A DNA stretch of 64,000 nt from assembly GCA_942493055.1 (NCBI GenBank), contig OW818680.1, positions 2,728,001 to 2,792,000 of the forward strand, given 5' to 3'. Below are positions 1-8,078 of this stretch, piece by piece. Origin of the DNA: CAIZQW01 sp942493055. Lineage in GTDB: Bacteria > Verrucomicrobiota > Kiritimatiellia > RFP12 > UBA1067. Numbering within the stretch: the first letter of the stretch is position 1; every line of letters starts with the position of its first letter. A model generated the notes under the pieces. The model was not told the DNA's origin. It searched no databases and saw only the letters and a list, made by a program, of their open reading frames with translations. Position numbers and translations under genes: made by a program.

Positions 1-883
1 CCGCCGGATACACGCTGGTCTTGCCGCGCGCGCAACCGATGCCGTGGTCGCCTGTGAACACCACGATCGTATGGTCCGCTTGTCCGCTCGCTTCCAGTTT
101 CTTTAACATCTCGCCGACGAAGGCATCAATGTTCCGCACACACGAGTAATACTGGGCGATGTCGATGCGCGTCGCAGGGGTGTCGGGCAACCATGGCAGC
201 ATCTGAATGGCTGCGGGGTCCACGTCTTTCGGTGCGGAGTTGCGATCCTTCGGGTTGACGAGCTTGTCTTGCGCATGCCGCCACCACGGCGCGTGCGTAT
301 CGCCGGGATTGCACCAGAAGAACCATGGCTTGTCGCCTGCAGCCTTGATCACCGCATCGAGATCGCTGGTCCCAAAGAAACCGTCATACGGAAAATTCCG
401 CGCAGGCTGCTGATGCAATTTGCCGGAGAGCGCGCAATACACGCCGTTAGTCTTCAGCATCTGCACGAGGTTCGGAAGGCCTTCATGCATGCCGCCCGCG
501 GCAAGGTTGGTGGGATCGTTCTCTTTGGTGATGGGATTCGGCAACGGAATCCACTTGTCCGGGTTTCCAAGCTTGGGGTGACTGTTGTGGCAGTTGCGCC
601 AGATGCCGTTCATGTGCGGGAGCAGCCCGCTGTAGATCGCCGACTTGCTGGGCGAGCAGACGCTTTGCCCGCAGAAGGTGCGCGTGAAATTCACGCCGTT
701 GGCGGCGAGCGTATCGAGATTCGGCGTCTTCAAACCTGCGATGCGCGCATTGGGCTCACGCGCGGCGCGTTCGCCCGTGTAGTAGCCAATATCTTCTACG
801 TAGATGAAAAGGATGTTGGGCTTGGTCGCCGCGTTGAGCGCTGAACAGAGCGCGGCGAAGATGAGCATGAGGTAGCGTTTCAT
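1..883 (-). CDS. Sulfatase (S1 family), C-terminus beyond window edge
   Basis: This gene encodes the N-terminal 294 residues of a secreted sulfatase that would remove sulfate esters from carbohydrate; the rest lies left of base 1. A signal peptide (MKRYLMLIFAALCSALNA) precedes the metal-binding start of the fold (KPNILFIYVEDIGY). The formylglycine motif is C76-S-P-S-K80, so the Cys to be oxidised is present, but the Arg of the usual C-x-P-x-R signature is Lys. Further conserved parts are GKLHQQPARNFPYDGFF and VVFTGDHG. The ATG overlaps the stop of the upstream sulfatase gene as ATGA, so the two are probably translationally coupled. It is the last gene of the operon visible here. The family assignment is firm; the substrate is unknown. 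Confidence 0.93.
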   Translation of the reverse strand, partial: MKRYLMLIFAALCSALNAATKPNILFIYVEDIGYYTGERAAREPNARIAGLKTPNLDTLAANGVNFTRTFCGQSVCSPSKSAIYSGLLPHMNGIWRNCHNSHPKLGNPDKWIPLPNPITKENDPTNLAAGGMHEGLPNLVQMLKTNGVYCALSGKLHQQPARNFPYDGFFGTSDLDAVIKAAGDKPWFFWCNPGDTHAPWWRHAQDKLVNPKDRNSAPKDVDPAAIQMLPWLPDTPATRIDIAQYYSCVRNIDAFVGEMLKKLEASGQADHTIVVFTGDHGIGCARGKTSVYPA

Positions 884-2586
884 AGTTCGTTGCCTTTCGT
901 TTTATTTTTGCCCTTGCCTTTTCCACGGTTGGTTTTTATGGCCGGCTGCCTGAGCGACTTCATCTCCGCTTCCGTGAGTTGGCGACCTTCCGCGTGTGCT
1001 TTAGCAAGCGCTAACGAGAAGAGCTCGTCTTCCACGTCCTCCTTGGCACCCGGGCCGATCTTCCCTGCGGCAGTATAGATGGGCGCATATTCGGGTTCAC
1101 GCTCCCCGGGGCCGAGGCGGAGGCGGACATCCGGTTGCTGCGCGAACGCTTTCTGCAGGGCGAGCAACTGTTCACGCTTCTCTGGCTGCGAGTCGGCGAG
1201 ATTGCGGGTCTCTGTGCGATCGTTTGTCAGGTCGTAGAGCTGCCACGGCTGGCCGTAAGCGGTGACGAGACGCCAACCCTCATGGATGATCGCCATGTTG
1301 TTAAAGAGAGAGAAATGGAGCGTCCGCGGCGGGAGCATTTCGCCGGTCTTCAAGATGGATGCGAACGAGCGGCCCTGCAGGAGTGGCTGTTGCTTGTCCC
1401 CAAAACTCGCTGGATAACTGCCGCCGCTCACCTCGATCAGCGTGGGCAGGATGTCGGTCATGTGACACGGTTGGTCTTCAAACGCCTTGCGCGGCTGAAT
1501 CGCCGCCGGCCAATGGGCGATGAGCGGCGTGGTGACGCCGCCGCTGTGCTGGGTACGCTTGTAATATTTGAACGGTGTGTTGGAAACGTGCGCCCACGGC
1601 AGGCCGACATTCCACGTGGTGCCCGGCGTCCCGAACTCCCCTCTGCGGACGCGATCATTCGGACTCGCACCGTTGTCGTTGAGAAAGAGGATCAGCGTGT
1701 TGTCGCGCAGGTTCAGTTCATCAAGCGTCTGCATCACGCGCCCGACACCTCGATCCACGCAAGCCACCATCGCAGCGTAGGTGGCCATGCGAAGGTCTTC
1801 AAAATCCTTCGCTTTCGCATCGAGCGAGTTCCACGCGGGAATGTTGGTCGGACGCTCCGGCAGATTCCAGCCCGGGCCTGCTAGGCCGAGTGCTTGCTGT
1901 TTTTCGAATCGTTCCTTGCGAATCGAATCCCAGCCCTTGAGATATTTTCCGCGATACTTGGCGACTTCCTCGGCAGGCGCTTGGATCGGTGCATGCGGCG
2001 CATTATAGGCGAGATACATAAAGAACGGCTGCTCTGGATGCGCCTGTTTTTCCTCACGCATAAACTTCACCGCGTAGTCCGTCAGCGCCGTCGTCACGTA
2101 GAAATTCTCCTGTGGCACGGGCCATGTTTTGCCATCGAGCGTGAACGATTTGTCGCCGAGCAGAAAGTCCGTTCCCCCGCCCATGAAGCCGAAATGGCGG
2201 TCGAAACCGCGCTCGAAGGGCACACCGTCGCAATGCCACTTTCCGACCATCATCGTGCGATAGCCAGCCGTGCGAAGCACTTCACCGAAGTTCGGACTGT
2301 CTTTGCGGATAGCCACGGTCTCACTGCGCGTCCACCAATGATGCCCGGTCACCAGGGCGGCCCGGCTCGGCTCACATTTGCCGCAGTTGTAGAACTGTGA
2401 AAACTTCACGCCTCCCGCTGCGAGCCTGTCGAGGTTCGGGGTCTGGATCTCGCCTCCGTATGACCCGATGTCGGAGAAGCCCATGTCGTCCGTCATGATG
2501 ACGATGACGTTGGGTTGGGTCGCCGCGCTGAGCGGTGAGCAGAGCATGCCGAGGAGAGCTGTGAGTGCGATCGTTGTTGTTTTCAT
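880..2586 (-). CDS. Arylsulfatase-type sulfatase, secreted
   Basis: This is a 568-residue sulfatase of the alkaline-phosphatase superfamily, predicted to be exported and to hydrolyse sulfate esters on glycans. The signal peptide is MKTTTIALTALLGMLCSPLSA. Metal ligands sit in IVIMTDDMGFSDIG (D33, D34) and the maturation motif C71-E-P-S-R75 has every key residue. A second metal-site segment is LFLNDNGASPND. The C-terminal tail is strongly basic (KGKGKNKTKGNEL). I chose the ATG at 2586 because it overlaps the stop of the preceding GH43 gene as ATGA and begins a clean signal peptide; an upstream TTG would add 12 residues and destroy it. It needs a formylglycine-generating enzyme or anaerobic maturase, neither of which is encoded in this window. 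Confidence 0.95.
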   Translation of the reverse strand: MKTTTIALTALLGMLCSPLSAATQPNVIVIMTDDMGFSDIGSYGGEIQTPNLDRLAAGGVKFSQFYNCGKCEPSRAALVTGHHWWTRSETVAIRKDSPNFGEVLRTAGYRTMMVGKWHCDGVPFERGFDRHFGFMGGGTDFLLGDKSFTLDGKTWPVPQENFYVTTALTDYAVKFMREEKQAHPEQPFFMYLAYNAPHAPIQAPAEEVAKYRGKYLKGWDSIRKERFEKQQALGLAGPGWNLPERPTNIPAWNSLDAKAKDFEDLRMATYAAMVACVDRGVGRVMQTLDELNLRDNTLILFLNDNGASPNDRVRRGEFGTPGTTWNVGLPWAHVSNTPFKYYKRTQHSGGVTTPLIAHWPAAIQPRKAFEDQPCHMTDILPTLIEVSGGSYPASFGDKQQPLLQGRSFASILKTGEMLPPRTLHFSLFNNMAIIHEGWRLVTAYGQPWQLYDLTNDRTETRNLADSQPEKREQLLALQKAFAQQPDVRLRLGPGEREPEYAPIYTAAGKIGPGAKEDVEDELFSLALAKAHAEGRQLTEAEMKSLRQPAIKTNRGKGKGKNKTKGNEL

Positions 2587-3998
2587 AATGTGTTTTGTAC
2601 TTTCCGGGAAAAGCGAAGCCAATCCAAGCGCAGCAGTTCGCCTGCATCGCCTTTAAAGACCAGGCAGAGACTCTTGGTGCCTGCCGCGTTCTTCAATGTG
2701 CAGGAGAGGGACTGATAGCTGTTCCATCCGCCTGTATTGGGAATTGCGCAGGTGCCCAGCACTCTCCCGTCCGCCGTGTTCTCGCGGACTTCGATCGTCC
2801 CGCCCGTGGCATGCCCCGAGGCGGCTCGGCAGGTGAGGGTTGCATGCTCCGGCAGGTTTCTCACGTTGGGGTAGACGAGACGGCTGGAGGTGTTCAGTCC
2901 GCGCACCTCGAATCCGCCGGCCGGAGACTCCCGAACCTCGACGTGTTCAGCTTTAAAAAAGTCCTCGGCTTCGATCCGTGGCTGGGTCGCATCGTATTGT
3001 CCGACACCTGTCCGGTCCAGACGGACAGGGTCGATCTCGCCGTTGTCGCGGTAGTGCACATAGCTGATACAAGTCTCACGGAACGCCGTGTGGCGCCCTG
3101 GCAGGCTCTTATCGTTGACGATATAGAACCACTGATTGTGCCACGCGAAAAAGTTGCCATGACGGTCGTGCCAGAGGTCATACTTGCGGACGGCGGTATC
3201 GATCTGAAATTCAGGCGCCACACGCTCAGGCGCAATCACTGAACCCTTGTAGGTATACGGGCCGTAGACATTTGTGGAGATCGCATAGAAACTCGACCAG
3301 GACAAATAGTAGAAGTTGTTGCGCTTGTGCAGCGAGGGTTTGTCATCGGTCTTCCCCACGCCGTAGGGACCGAACTTTTGATCGAGCACCAAAAGTCGCG
3401 GCGTTTCGGCCAGCGAAATCATGTCCTCATTCAGGCGCACAATGAAATGGTCAAATGTGCCGAAGACCATATAAGCCTTTCCATCATCGTCTATCAAGAT
3501 ATCCGGGTCGCGCGCCTCGGTCTGGGTCAGTCCCTTCGGCACCAGTGGTTTTCCGAGCGGATCTTTCCACGGTCCGGCAGGAGCATCTGCCGTGACGACA
3601 CCGATCTCGGTGGGTCCAGCGGAGAAGTACCAGTAATACTTTTCATTCTTGCGCGTCCCGAAACCGGCCCAGCACTCGTTAGACGGCCGTTTGAGAAAGG
3701 TGTCTTCGGGTTTGAGCGTGCCCTCCTGCTTCCAATTCACCAAATCATCGGACGACCAGACCCACCACTCCTTCATGACAAAGCCTTTGTTTGTGGGAGA
3801 GAAGTCGTGTCCGGCATAGAGATAGGCACGCTCACCGTCAATCATGACATGCGGGTCGGCCACTCCTTTTCCTGGCAGGATCGGATTGCCCGCCAAATCG
3901 CTCGCGCTGCCCTGAGCGTCCCGGCTTCCCGTATGTTGGGCAGTAGCCATGTGCGCCAGCAACAAGCAGAAAATAAATGATGATATTATCGGTTTCAT
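2583..3998 (-). CDS. GH43-type glycosidase with C-terminal CBM6-like domain
   Basis: This is a 471-residue secreted protein: a signal peptide (MKPIISSFIFCLLLAHMATA), a five-bladed propeller of GH43 type (about residues 35-330) and a CBM6-like beta-sandwich (about 340-471, starting RIEAEDFF and ending RLDWLRFSR). The propeller shows the Asp of GVADPHV (candidate base) and of ARDPDILIDDDG (candidate pKa modulator). The segment that usually carries the general-acid Glu as EGP before a kRNgyYYL strand reads DDKPSLHKRNNFYYL here, so the Glu is not obvious. It could be an active enzyme of a divergent subfamily or a binding protein. Its start overlaps the upstream sulfatase stop as ATGA and its own stop overlaps the next sulfatase start, so it is embedded in the sulfatase operon. 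The fold is reasonably sure; the activity (arabinosidase, galactosidase or other) is not. Confidence 0.8.
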   Translation of the reverse strand: MKPIISSFIFCLLLAHMATAQHTGSRDAQGSASDLAGNPILPGKGVADPHVMIDGERAYLYAGHDFSPTNKGFVMKEWWVWSSDDLVNWKQEGTLKPEDTFLKRPSNECWAGFGTRKNEKYYWYFSAGPTEIGVVTADAPAGPWKDPLGKPLVPKGLTQTEARDPDILIDDDGKAYMVFGTFDHFIVRLNEDMISLAETPRLLVLDQKFGPYGVGKTDDKPSLHKRNNFYYLSWSSFYAISTNVYGPYTYKGSVIAPERVAPEFQIDTAVRKYDLWHDRHGNFFAWHNQWFYIVNDKSLPGRHTAFRETCISYVHYRDNGEIDPVRLDRTGVGQYDATQPRIEAEDFFKAEHVEVRESPAGGFEVRGLNTSSRLVYPNVRNLPEHATLTCRAASGHATGGTIEVRENTADGRVLGTCAIPNTGGWNSYQSLSCTLKNAAGTKSLCLVFKGDAGELLRLDWLRFSRKVQNTL

Positions 3999-5434
3999 TT
4001 TTTTGATTTGTCCGCTCTCTTCTTGGCCTTGGCGGCCGACGTCTTGGCCTCGGAGCGCATCCGCCACGGGAAGTTCGCGTCGTCAACACGGGCGCTGCTC
4101 ATCAGCTTTTCGGCCTTGGCTACAAGCTCGGGATGTTGCACGGCGAGATTGGTGGTTTCGCTGGAGTCTTTGCTCACGTCATACAGTTCCGTCGGCACGT
4201 CGGTGAAGTTCCTGACGGCCTTCCAATTGCCGAAGCGGATGCCCTGGATGGAGCCGGTGCTGCCTTCGTGCAGTTCCCAGTAGAAGTAGTCGCGCGTGGG
4301 CGCGGAACCCCCTTTGAGGAACGACACCAGCGAATAGCCATCGGGCTGAAATCCCGCCGGGAGCTTCGCACGCGCGAACTCGGCCGCAGTCGGCAGAAAA
4401 TCCCAGAATGCCCACGGCTCGTCGCTGATGCGGCCCGCTGGGACGACGCCGGGCCAGCGGGCGAGCGCGGCCTGGCGGAGGCCGCCTTCATACATGCTCC
4501 GCTTGAAGCCGCGCAGCTTGCCGCCCATGGACTGGTCGAAGAACTTGCCGACCTCCGATTGCGCGTTGAATGACGAGCCGTTGTCCCCCGCGAGCATGAC
4601 GAGGGTGTTGTGGTCGAGCTTGAGTTCCTTGAGCAACGCGAGCAGCGCGCCCACATCGGTGTCGAGCCGGTTGACCATCGCGGCATAGGTCTTCTGCAGC
4701 GACGTCCAACCTTCGCGCTGCGCATATTCGCCGAGGTCATCAATGTCGCAGGGGCCGTGCGGCAAGGTGACGGCATAGAACAGGAAGAACGGGCGCTCCT
4801 GCTGCCGGCGCACCCAGCCCAGCACGTCTTTCTGGATCAGGTCTTGCGCATAGCTCTTCTTCGCGCCATTCGCATTTTCCGGCAGCTCAACGCGCTGGTC
4901 ATCACAAAATAGGTTGGTGGGAAAATAACTATGCGCGTGGAACTGAGAGTTGTAGCCGAAGAAATGATCGAAGCCTTTTTTCAACGGACTGCCGGTGGTA
5001 TCGAATTGACCCATCCCCCACTTACCCATGCAGGCGGTCGCGTAACCCTGCTGCTTGAGCACCTGCGCCACGGTGAGGGTCGTTGCCGGCAGCGGCAGTT
5101 CACCAACGCCAAACGGGGAGTTTTCGGCTTGGAACCGGCGATTGCTCCGGACAGGCGAATGTCCCATGTGCAGGCCGGTCAGCAGTGATGTGCGTGAGGG
5201 TGCACACACGCTGGTTCCGCTGTAGGCCTGTGTATAGCGCGTGCCCTCCGCCGCCATGCGATCGAGGTTCGGCGTCTTGATAAGCTTCTGCCCGTAGCAA
5301 CCCAAATCACCCTGCGCGAGGTCGTCGGCGAGGATGAAGACCATGTTGGGCTTCGCCGACGCATCGGCGGCGTGCATCGCGCCCAGCGGCACCAGTAGCA
5401 GGGCAGCAAGTGTAAAATGTGCGGGTCTATTCAT
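3995..5434 (-). CDS. Sulfatase, secreted (CAPSR type)
   Basis: This is a 479-residue sulfatase with signal peptide MNRPAHFTLAALLLVPLGAMHA. Metal-site Asp residues lie in FILADDLAQGDLG and the formylglycine motif is C77-A-P-S-R81, followed by TSLLTGLHMG. LVMLAGDNGSS carries the later metal ligands and ACMGKWGMG the conserved active-site Lys segment. The family usually has 450-550 residues, so it is full length. The tail is Lys-rich (KTSAAKAKKRADKSKK). AAGGA lies about 8 bases before the ATG. It follows the GH43-like gene by 12 bases and overlaps the GH43-CBM6 gene by 4, placing it in the same transcript. The individual sulfate position it attacks cannot be told from sequence by eye. Confidence 0.95.
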   Translation of the reverse strand: MNRPAHFTLAALLLVPLGAMHAADASAKPNMVFILADDLAQGDLGCYGQKLIKTPNLDRMAAEGTRYTQAYSGTSVCAPSRTSLLTGLHMGHSPVRSNRRFQAENSPFGVGELPLPATTLTVAQVLKQQGYATACMGKWGMGQFDTTGSPLKKGFDHFFGYNSQFHAHSYFPTNLFCDDQRVELPENANGAKKSYAQDLIQKDVLGWVRRQQERPFFLFYAVTLPHGPCDIDDLGEYAQREGWTSLQKTYAAMVNRLDTDVGALLALLKELKLDHNTLVMLAGDNGSSFNAQSEVGKFFDQSMGGKLRGFKRSMYEGGLRQAALARWPGVVPAGRISDEPWAFWDFLPTAAEFARAKLPAGFQPDGYSLVSFLKGGSAPTRDYFYWELHEGSTGSIQGIRFGNWKAVRNFTDVPTELYDVSKDSSETTNLAVQHPELVAKAEKLMSSARVDDANFPWRMRSEAKTSAAKAKKRADKSKK

Positions 5435-5446
5435 GGTGTGTTTCCT

Positions 5447-6529
5447 TTAAGGGTTTGATTTTAAATCCTTAGAAGTGGCCAGCGCAATCACGCGTCCTTC
5501 ATTGCCCACCGCACAGTAAAAATGATAGACGATGCCATCGTGCTTAATGACCCAAGGTTTGTGGGCATACTGCCGATCCCAGGCTTCGGAGGGTTGAATC
5601 AAATGCGGTCCGGTCCACTTGGTCCAATGGACCAGATCCTTGGAACAGGCAAAGGTATCGAAGGCGCCGGGCTGATAGAAGGCTCCGAAATAGAACATCA
5701 CCCAGAGATCACCCATCCGTACAAGCTGAGGGTCGCCGCTGATGCCGCGCTGTTTATCCTCGCCGTTGGCGACCACGGGCTCCTTGCCATACCGCTGCCA
5801 CGTGGTCATATTGTCGGAGACCGCCATGCCGATCTTCTCGTAGCCGCTCTTGATCTTGCCGTTGTAAAACATCACAAAGGGATGGCCGAGGGTTTTAGCC
5901 TTGTCCCAAACGATCTGGCTTTTATAGAGCGTCTCTTTTTCAAACGCGCGCACATCCGGCTGGGTGCGGCTGAGCACGGGGTTCTCCGCAATGCGCGTCC
6001 ACTCCCGCGCGTCGGTCGGCGTCTTGCTCCACGCGATGCCAATCGCGAGCGGATCGGTCTCATAGCCCTGCAACCCGCCGCCGATATAGGACATCCAATA
6101 CTTGTTATCGTAGGCTTGTAACTCGGAGGAGCCGCCCCATGTCGGGTCGCACAAGGCAATGCCCCCATCCGCCTGCCACTTGTCCCAGCCTTCGGGAGGG
6201 AAGCTGAGGATCTTGCCCAGCTTCTCCCAGTGCAGCAGATCAGCACTTCGCGCGAGGAAGGTCTCATAGCCGGTCTTCCCCGTGATTCCGACATAGACCA
6301 TATACCACTGGTTGTTCTGTCTGAAGATGCTGGGGCAATCCACCTTTTGGTCTGCCTCTCCGCGGATCACAATACCATACTTGAAGGGCGTCTTGACCTC
6401 GTCGTAGACCTGCTGCATGCGCTCCAGCGGAATGGCGTTTGTTGCAATTGCGCCTTGGGTTTCGAGCGCTCCCATAAAGGCGGGACCGACCAAGCACAAC
6501 AGGGACAGACAACGGGATATTTTTTTCAT
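5447..6529 (-). CDS. Secreted GH43/GH117-like five-bladed propeller protein
   Basis: This is a 360-residue exported protein with a signal peptide (MKKISRCLSLLCLVGPAFMGALETQG) and a propeller fold of the type shared by GH43, GH62, GH117 and GH130. Repeated blade motifs are visible: VDCPSIFRQNNQWYMVYVG, FLARSADLLHWEKLG, KYWMSYIGGG, DPQLVRMGDLWVMFYFG and KPWVIKHDGIVYHFY. Acidic residues at blade starts (D in VDCPS, GDPQL) are candidate catalytic residues. The gene lies one base after a sulfatase stop codon, with its ribosome site (AGGAAAT) inside that gene, so it is clearly co-expressed. The role is inferred to be removal or binding of a side-chain sugar of the sulfated glycan. The exact CAZy family is uncertain. 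Confidence 0.72.
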   Translation of the reverse strand: MKKISRCLSLLCLVGPAFMGALETQGAIATNAIPLERMQQVYDEVKTPFKYGIVIRGEADQKVDCPSIFRQNNQWYMVYVGITGKTGYETFLARSADLLHWEKLGKILSFPPEGWDKWQADGGIALCDPTWGGSSELQAYDNKYWMSYIGGGLQGYETDPLAIGIAWSKTPTDAREWTRIAENPVLSRTQPDVRAFEKETLYKSQIVWDKAKTLGHPFVMFYNGKIKSGYEKIGMAVSDNMTTWQRYGKEPVVANGEDKQRGISGDPQLVRMGDLWVMFYFGAFYQPGAFDTFACSKDLVHWTKWTGPHLIQPSEAWDRQYAHKPWVIKHDGIVYHFYCAVGNEGRVIALATSKDLKSNP

Positions 6530-6530
6530 T

Positions 6531-8045
6531 CTATTTCCTGCTCCCTGCTGGTTTAGCCTTGAGCGGTTTGGCGTTAGGGTCGTAGGCTGGATTTTTTACG
6601 GGAATCACGGCCGAGGTCTCCTTGAGAAAGAGCTCGAGGCGTGCCGCGAGTTTCTTCACGCGCTCAGGTTGCGTTGCGGCGAGATCCTTCCGTTCACCGG
6701 GATCATCGTCGAGGTTGTAGAGTTCAAAGCGGTCGGTCTGATCCGCGTTGGCGCAATAGAGGCGGATCAATTTCCACCCGCCTTGCCGGACGGAACTGGC
6801 GGGGGCGAGGGGCGTAGGCGCAGGCATGCGCTCGTATTCGCCGCCGGCCTGCGTATGCGGGAAGTGACAGAGGATTTCGTCGCGCACATACATATTTTTC
6901 TTAAACACGGGACTCAGGCTGATGCCGTCAAAGCGGAGCTCGGCGGGAAGTTTCCATCCCAGCATCTCCGCGAAAGTCGGAAAGAAGTCAACGCTCTGCA
7001 CCAGCGCGTTGCTCTGCTCGCCTGGCTTCACCTTGCCCGGCCAGACCACGACTAGCGGGATGCGCGTGCCTGCTTCATAGAGGGTCCCCTTGCCTGCGCG
7101 CAGCGGCTGGGCGCTGGTGACCGGCACCTGATGAAATTCGGCTGGCATGTGTTCCTGGTTCGGAATGAAATACGGTCCGTTGTCCGAAGTGAAAATAATA
7201 ACCGTGTTGTCCAGCACGCCTGCTTTGTCCAGCGCGGCGACAAGACGTCCGACCACCTCGTCGAGCGTTTCGATCATGCCTGCATACACGGGATTGCGCT
7301 GAAGGGATTTGGGGTCAACCTTGGCGCGATATTTGTCGATCTGCTTCTCCTTCGCCTGCCACGGCGAGTGAACTTCAAAGGCCCAGTAGTTCAGAAAGAA
7401 GGGTTTGTCTTTGTGCTGCGCGATGAAGGCGACAGCTTCATCCGCGACCAGGTCCTCCAGATTGTCACCGGGCTTGCCGTGTCCCTTCCAGACCGGGAAG
7501 GGATAGAAGAAGCCTTTGCCCAGCGGGCTCGGGGCTGGCGTGTGCGGGATATCGATATCGAACCCGTGCTGCAAGGGGCTAAAGGGCTCGGGGCCGAGAT
7601 GCCACTTGCCAAAGTGGGCGGTCGTATAGCCATTCGTCTTGAAGGCTTCGGCCAGCGTGTAGTAATGGGTCGCGAGACGTGTCACGCTCTCGGCTCCCAG
7701 CGCCTTCTGCTTTGGCGGGGCAGAGGTGACGAGATGCTTCTCCAGCACCTCGTTGGGCAGGTGACAGGCAGGCGCGGTGATGCCGGTGCGCGCGGGATAG
7801 AGTCCGGTCAGAATACTGGAGCGGGTCGGCGAGCAGAGCGGACTGGCGGAATAGGCCTGGGTGAAGGTCATGCCCCGCTTGGCCAGCGCGTCGATGTGCG
7901 GAGTCTCATAGAATGTGCTCCCATAGAGCGAGAGATCATTCACGCCGAGATCATCCGCGAGGATGAAGACCACGTTGGGCTGCTTGGCATTGACGTACCC
8001 TGTGAGTGCGCAGGCGCTTATGAAGCTTGCAAGCATTCTATTCAT
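6531..8045 (-). CDS. Sulfatase, secreted (CSPTR type)
   Basis: This is a 504-residue sulfatase. The signal peptide is MNRMLASFISACALTGYVNA, the metal-binding segment VVFILADDLGVNDLS, and the maturation motif C71-S-P-T-R75, followed by SSILTGLYPARTGI. Other family landmarks are HFGKWHLGPEPFSPLQHGFD and IIFTSDNGPYF. The organisation resembles N-acetylgalactosamine-6-sulfatase-like enzymes (family S1), but the substrate is not assigned. The end is basic (AKPLKAKPAGSRK). A strong ribosome site (AGAAGGAGA) precedes the ATG, which lies 33 bases after the rhamnosidase stop. The AT-rich stop/start junction to the next gene has one spacer base. Confidence 0.95.
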   Translation of the reverse strand: MNRMLASFISACALTGYVNAKQPNVVFILADDLGVNDLSLYGSTFYETPHIDALAKRGMTFTQAYSASPLCSPTRSSILTGLYPARTGITAPACHLPNEVLEKHLVTSAPPKQKALGAESVTRLATHYYTLAEAFKTNGYTTAHFGKWHLGPEPFSPLQHGFDIDIPHTPAPSPLGKGFFYPFPVWKGHGKPGDNLEDLVADEAVAFIAQHKDKPFFLNYWAFEVHSPWQAKEKQIDKYRAKVDPKSLQRNPVYAGMIETLDEVVGRLVAALDKAGVLDNTVIIFTSDNGPYFIPNQEHMPAEFHQVPVTSAQPLRAGKGTLYEAGTRIPLVVVWPGKVKPGEQSNALVQSVDFFPTFAEMLGWKLPAELRFDGISLSPVFKKNMYVRDEILCHFPHTQAGGEYERMPAPTPLAPASSVRQGGWKLIRLYCANADQTDRFELYNLDDDPGERKDLAATQPERVKKLAARLELFLKETSAVIPVKNPAYDPNAKPLKAKPAGSRK

Positions 8046-8078
8046 CGTGTTTCTCCTTCTGCTGGGCGGTCATGTCTT

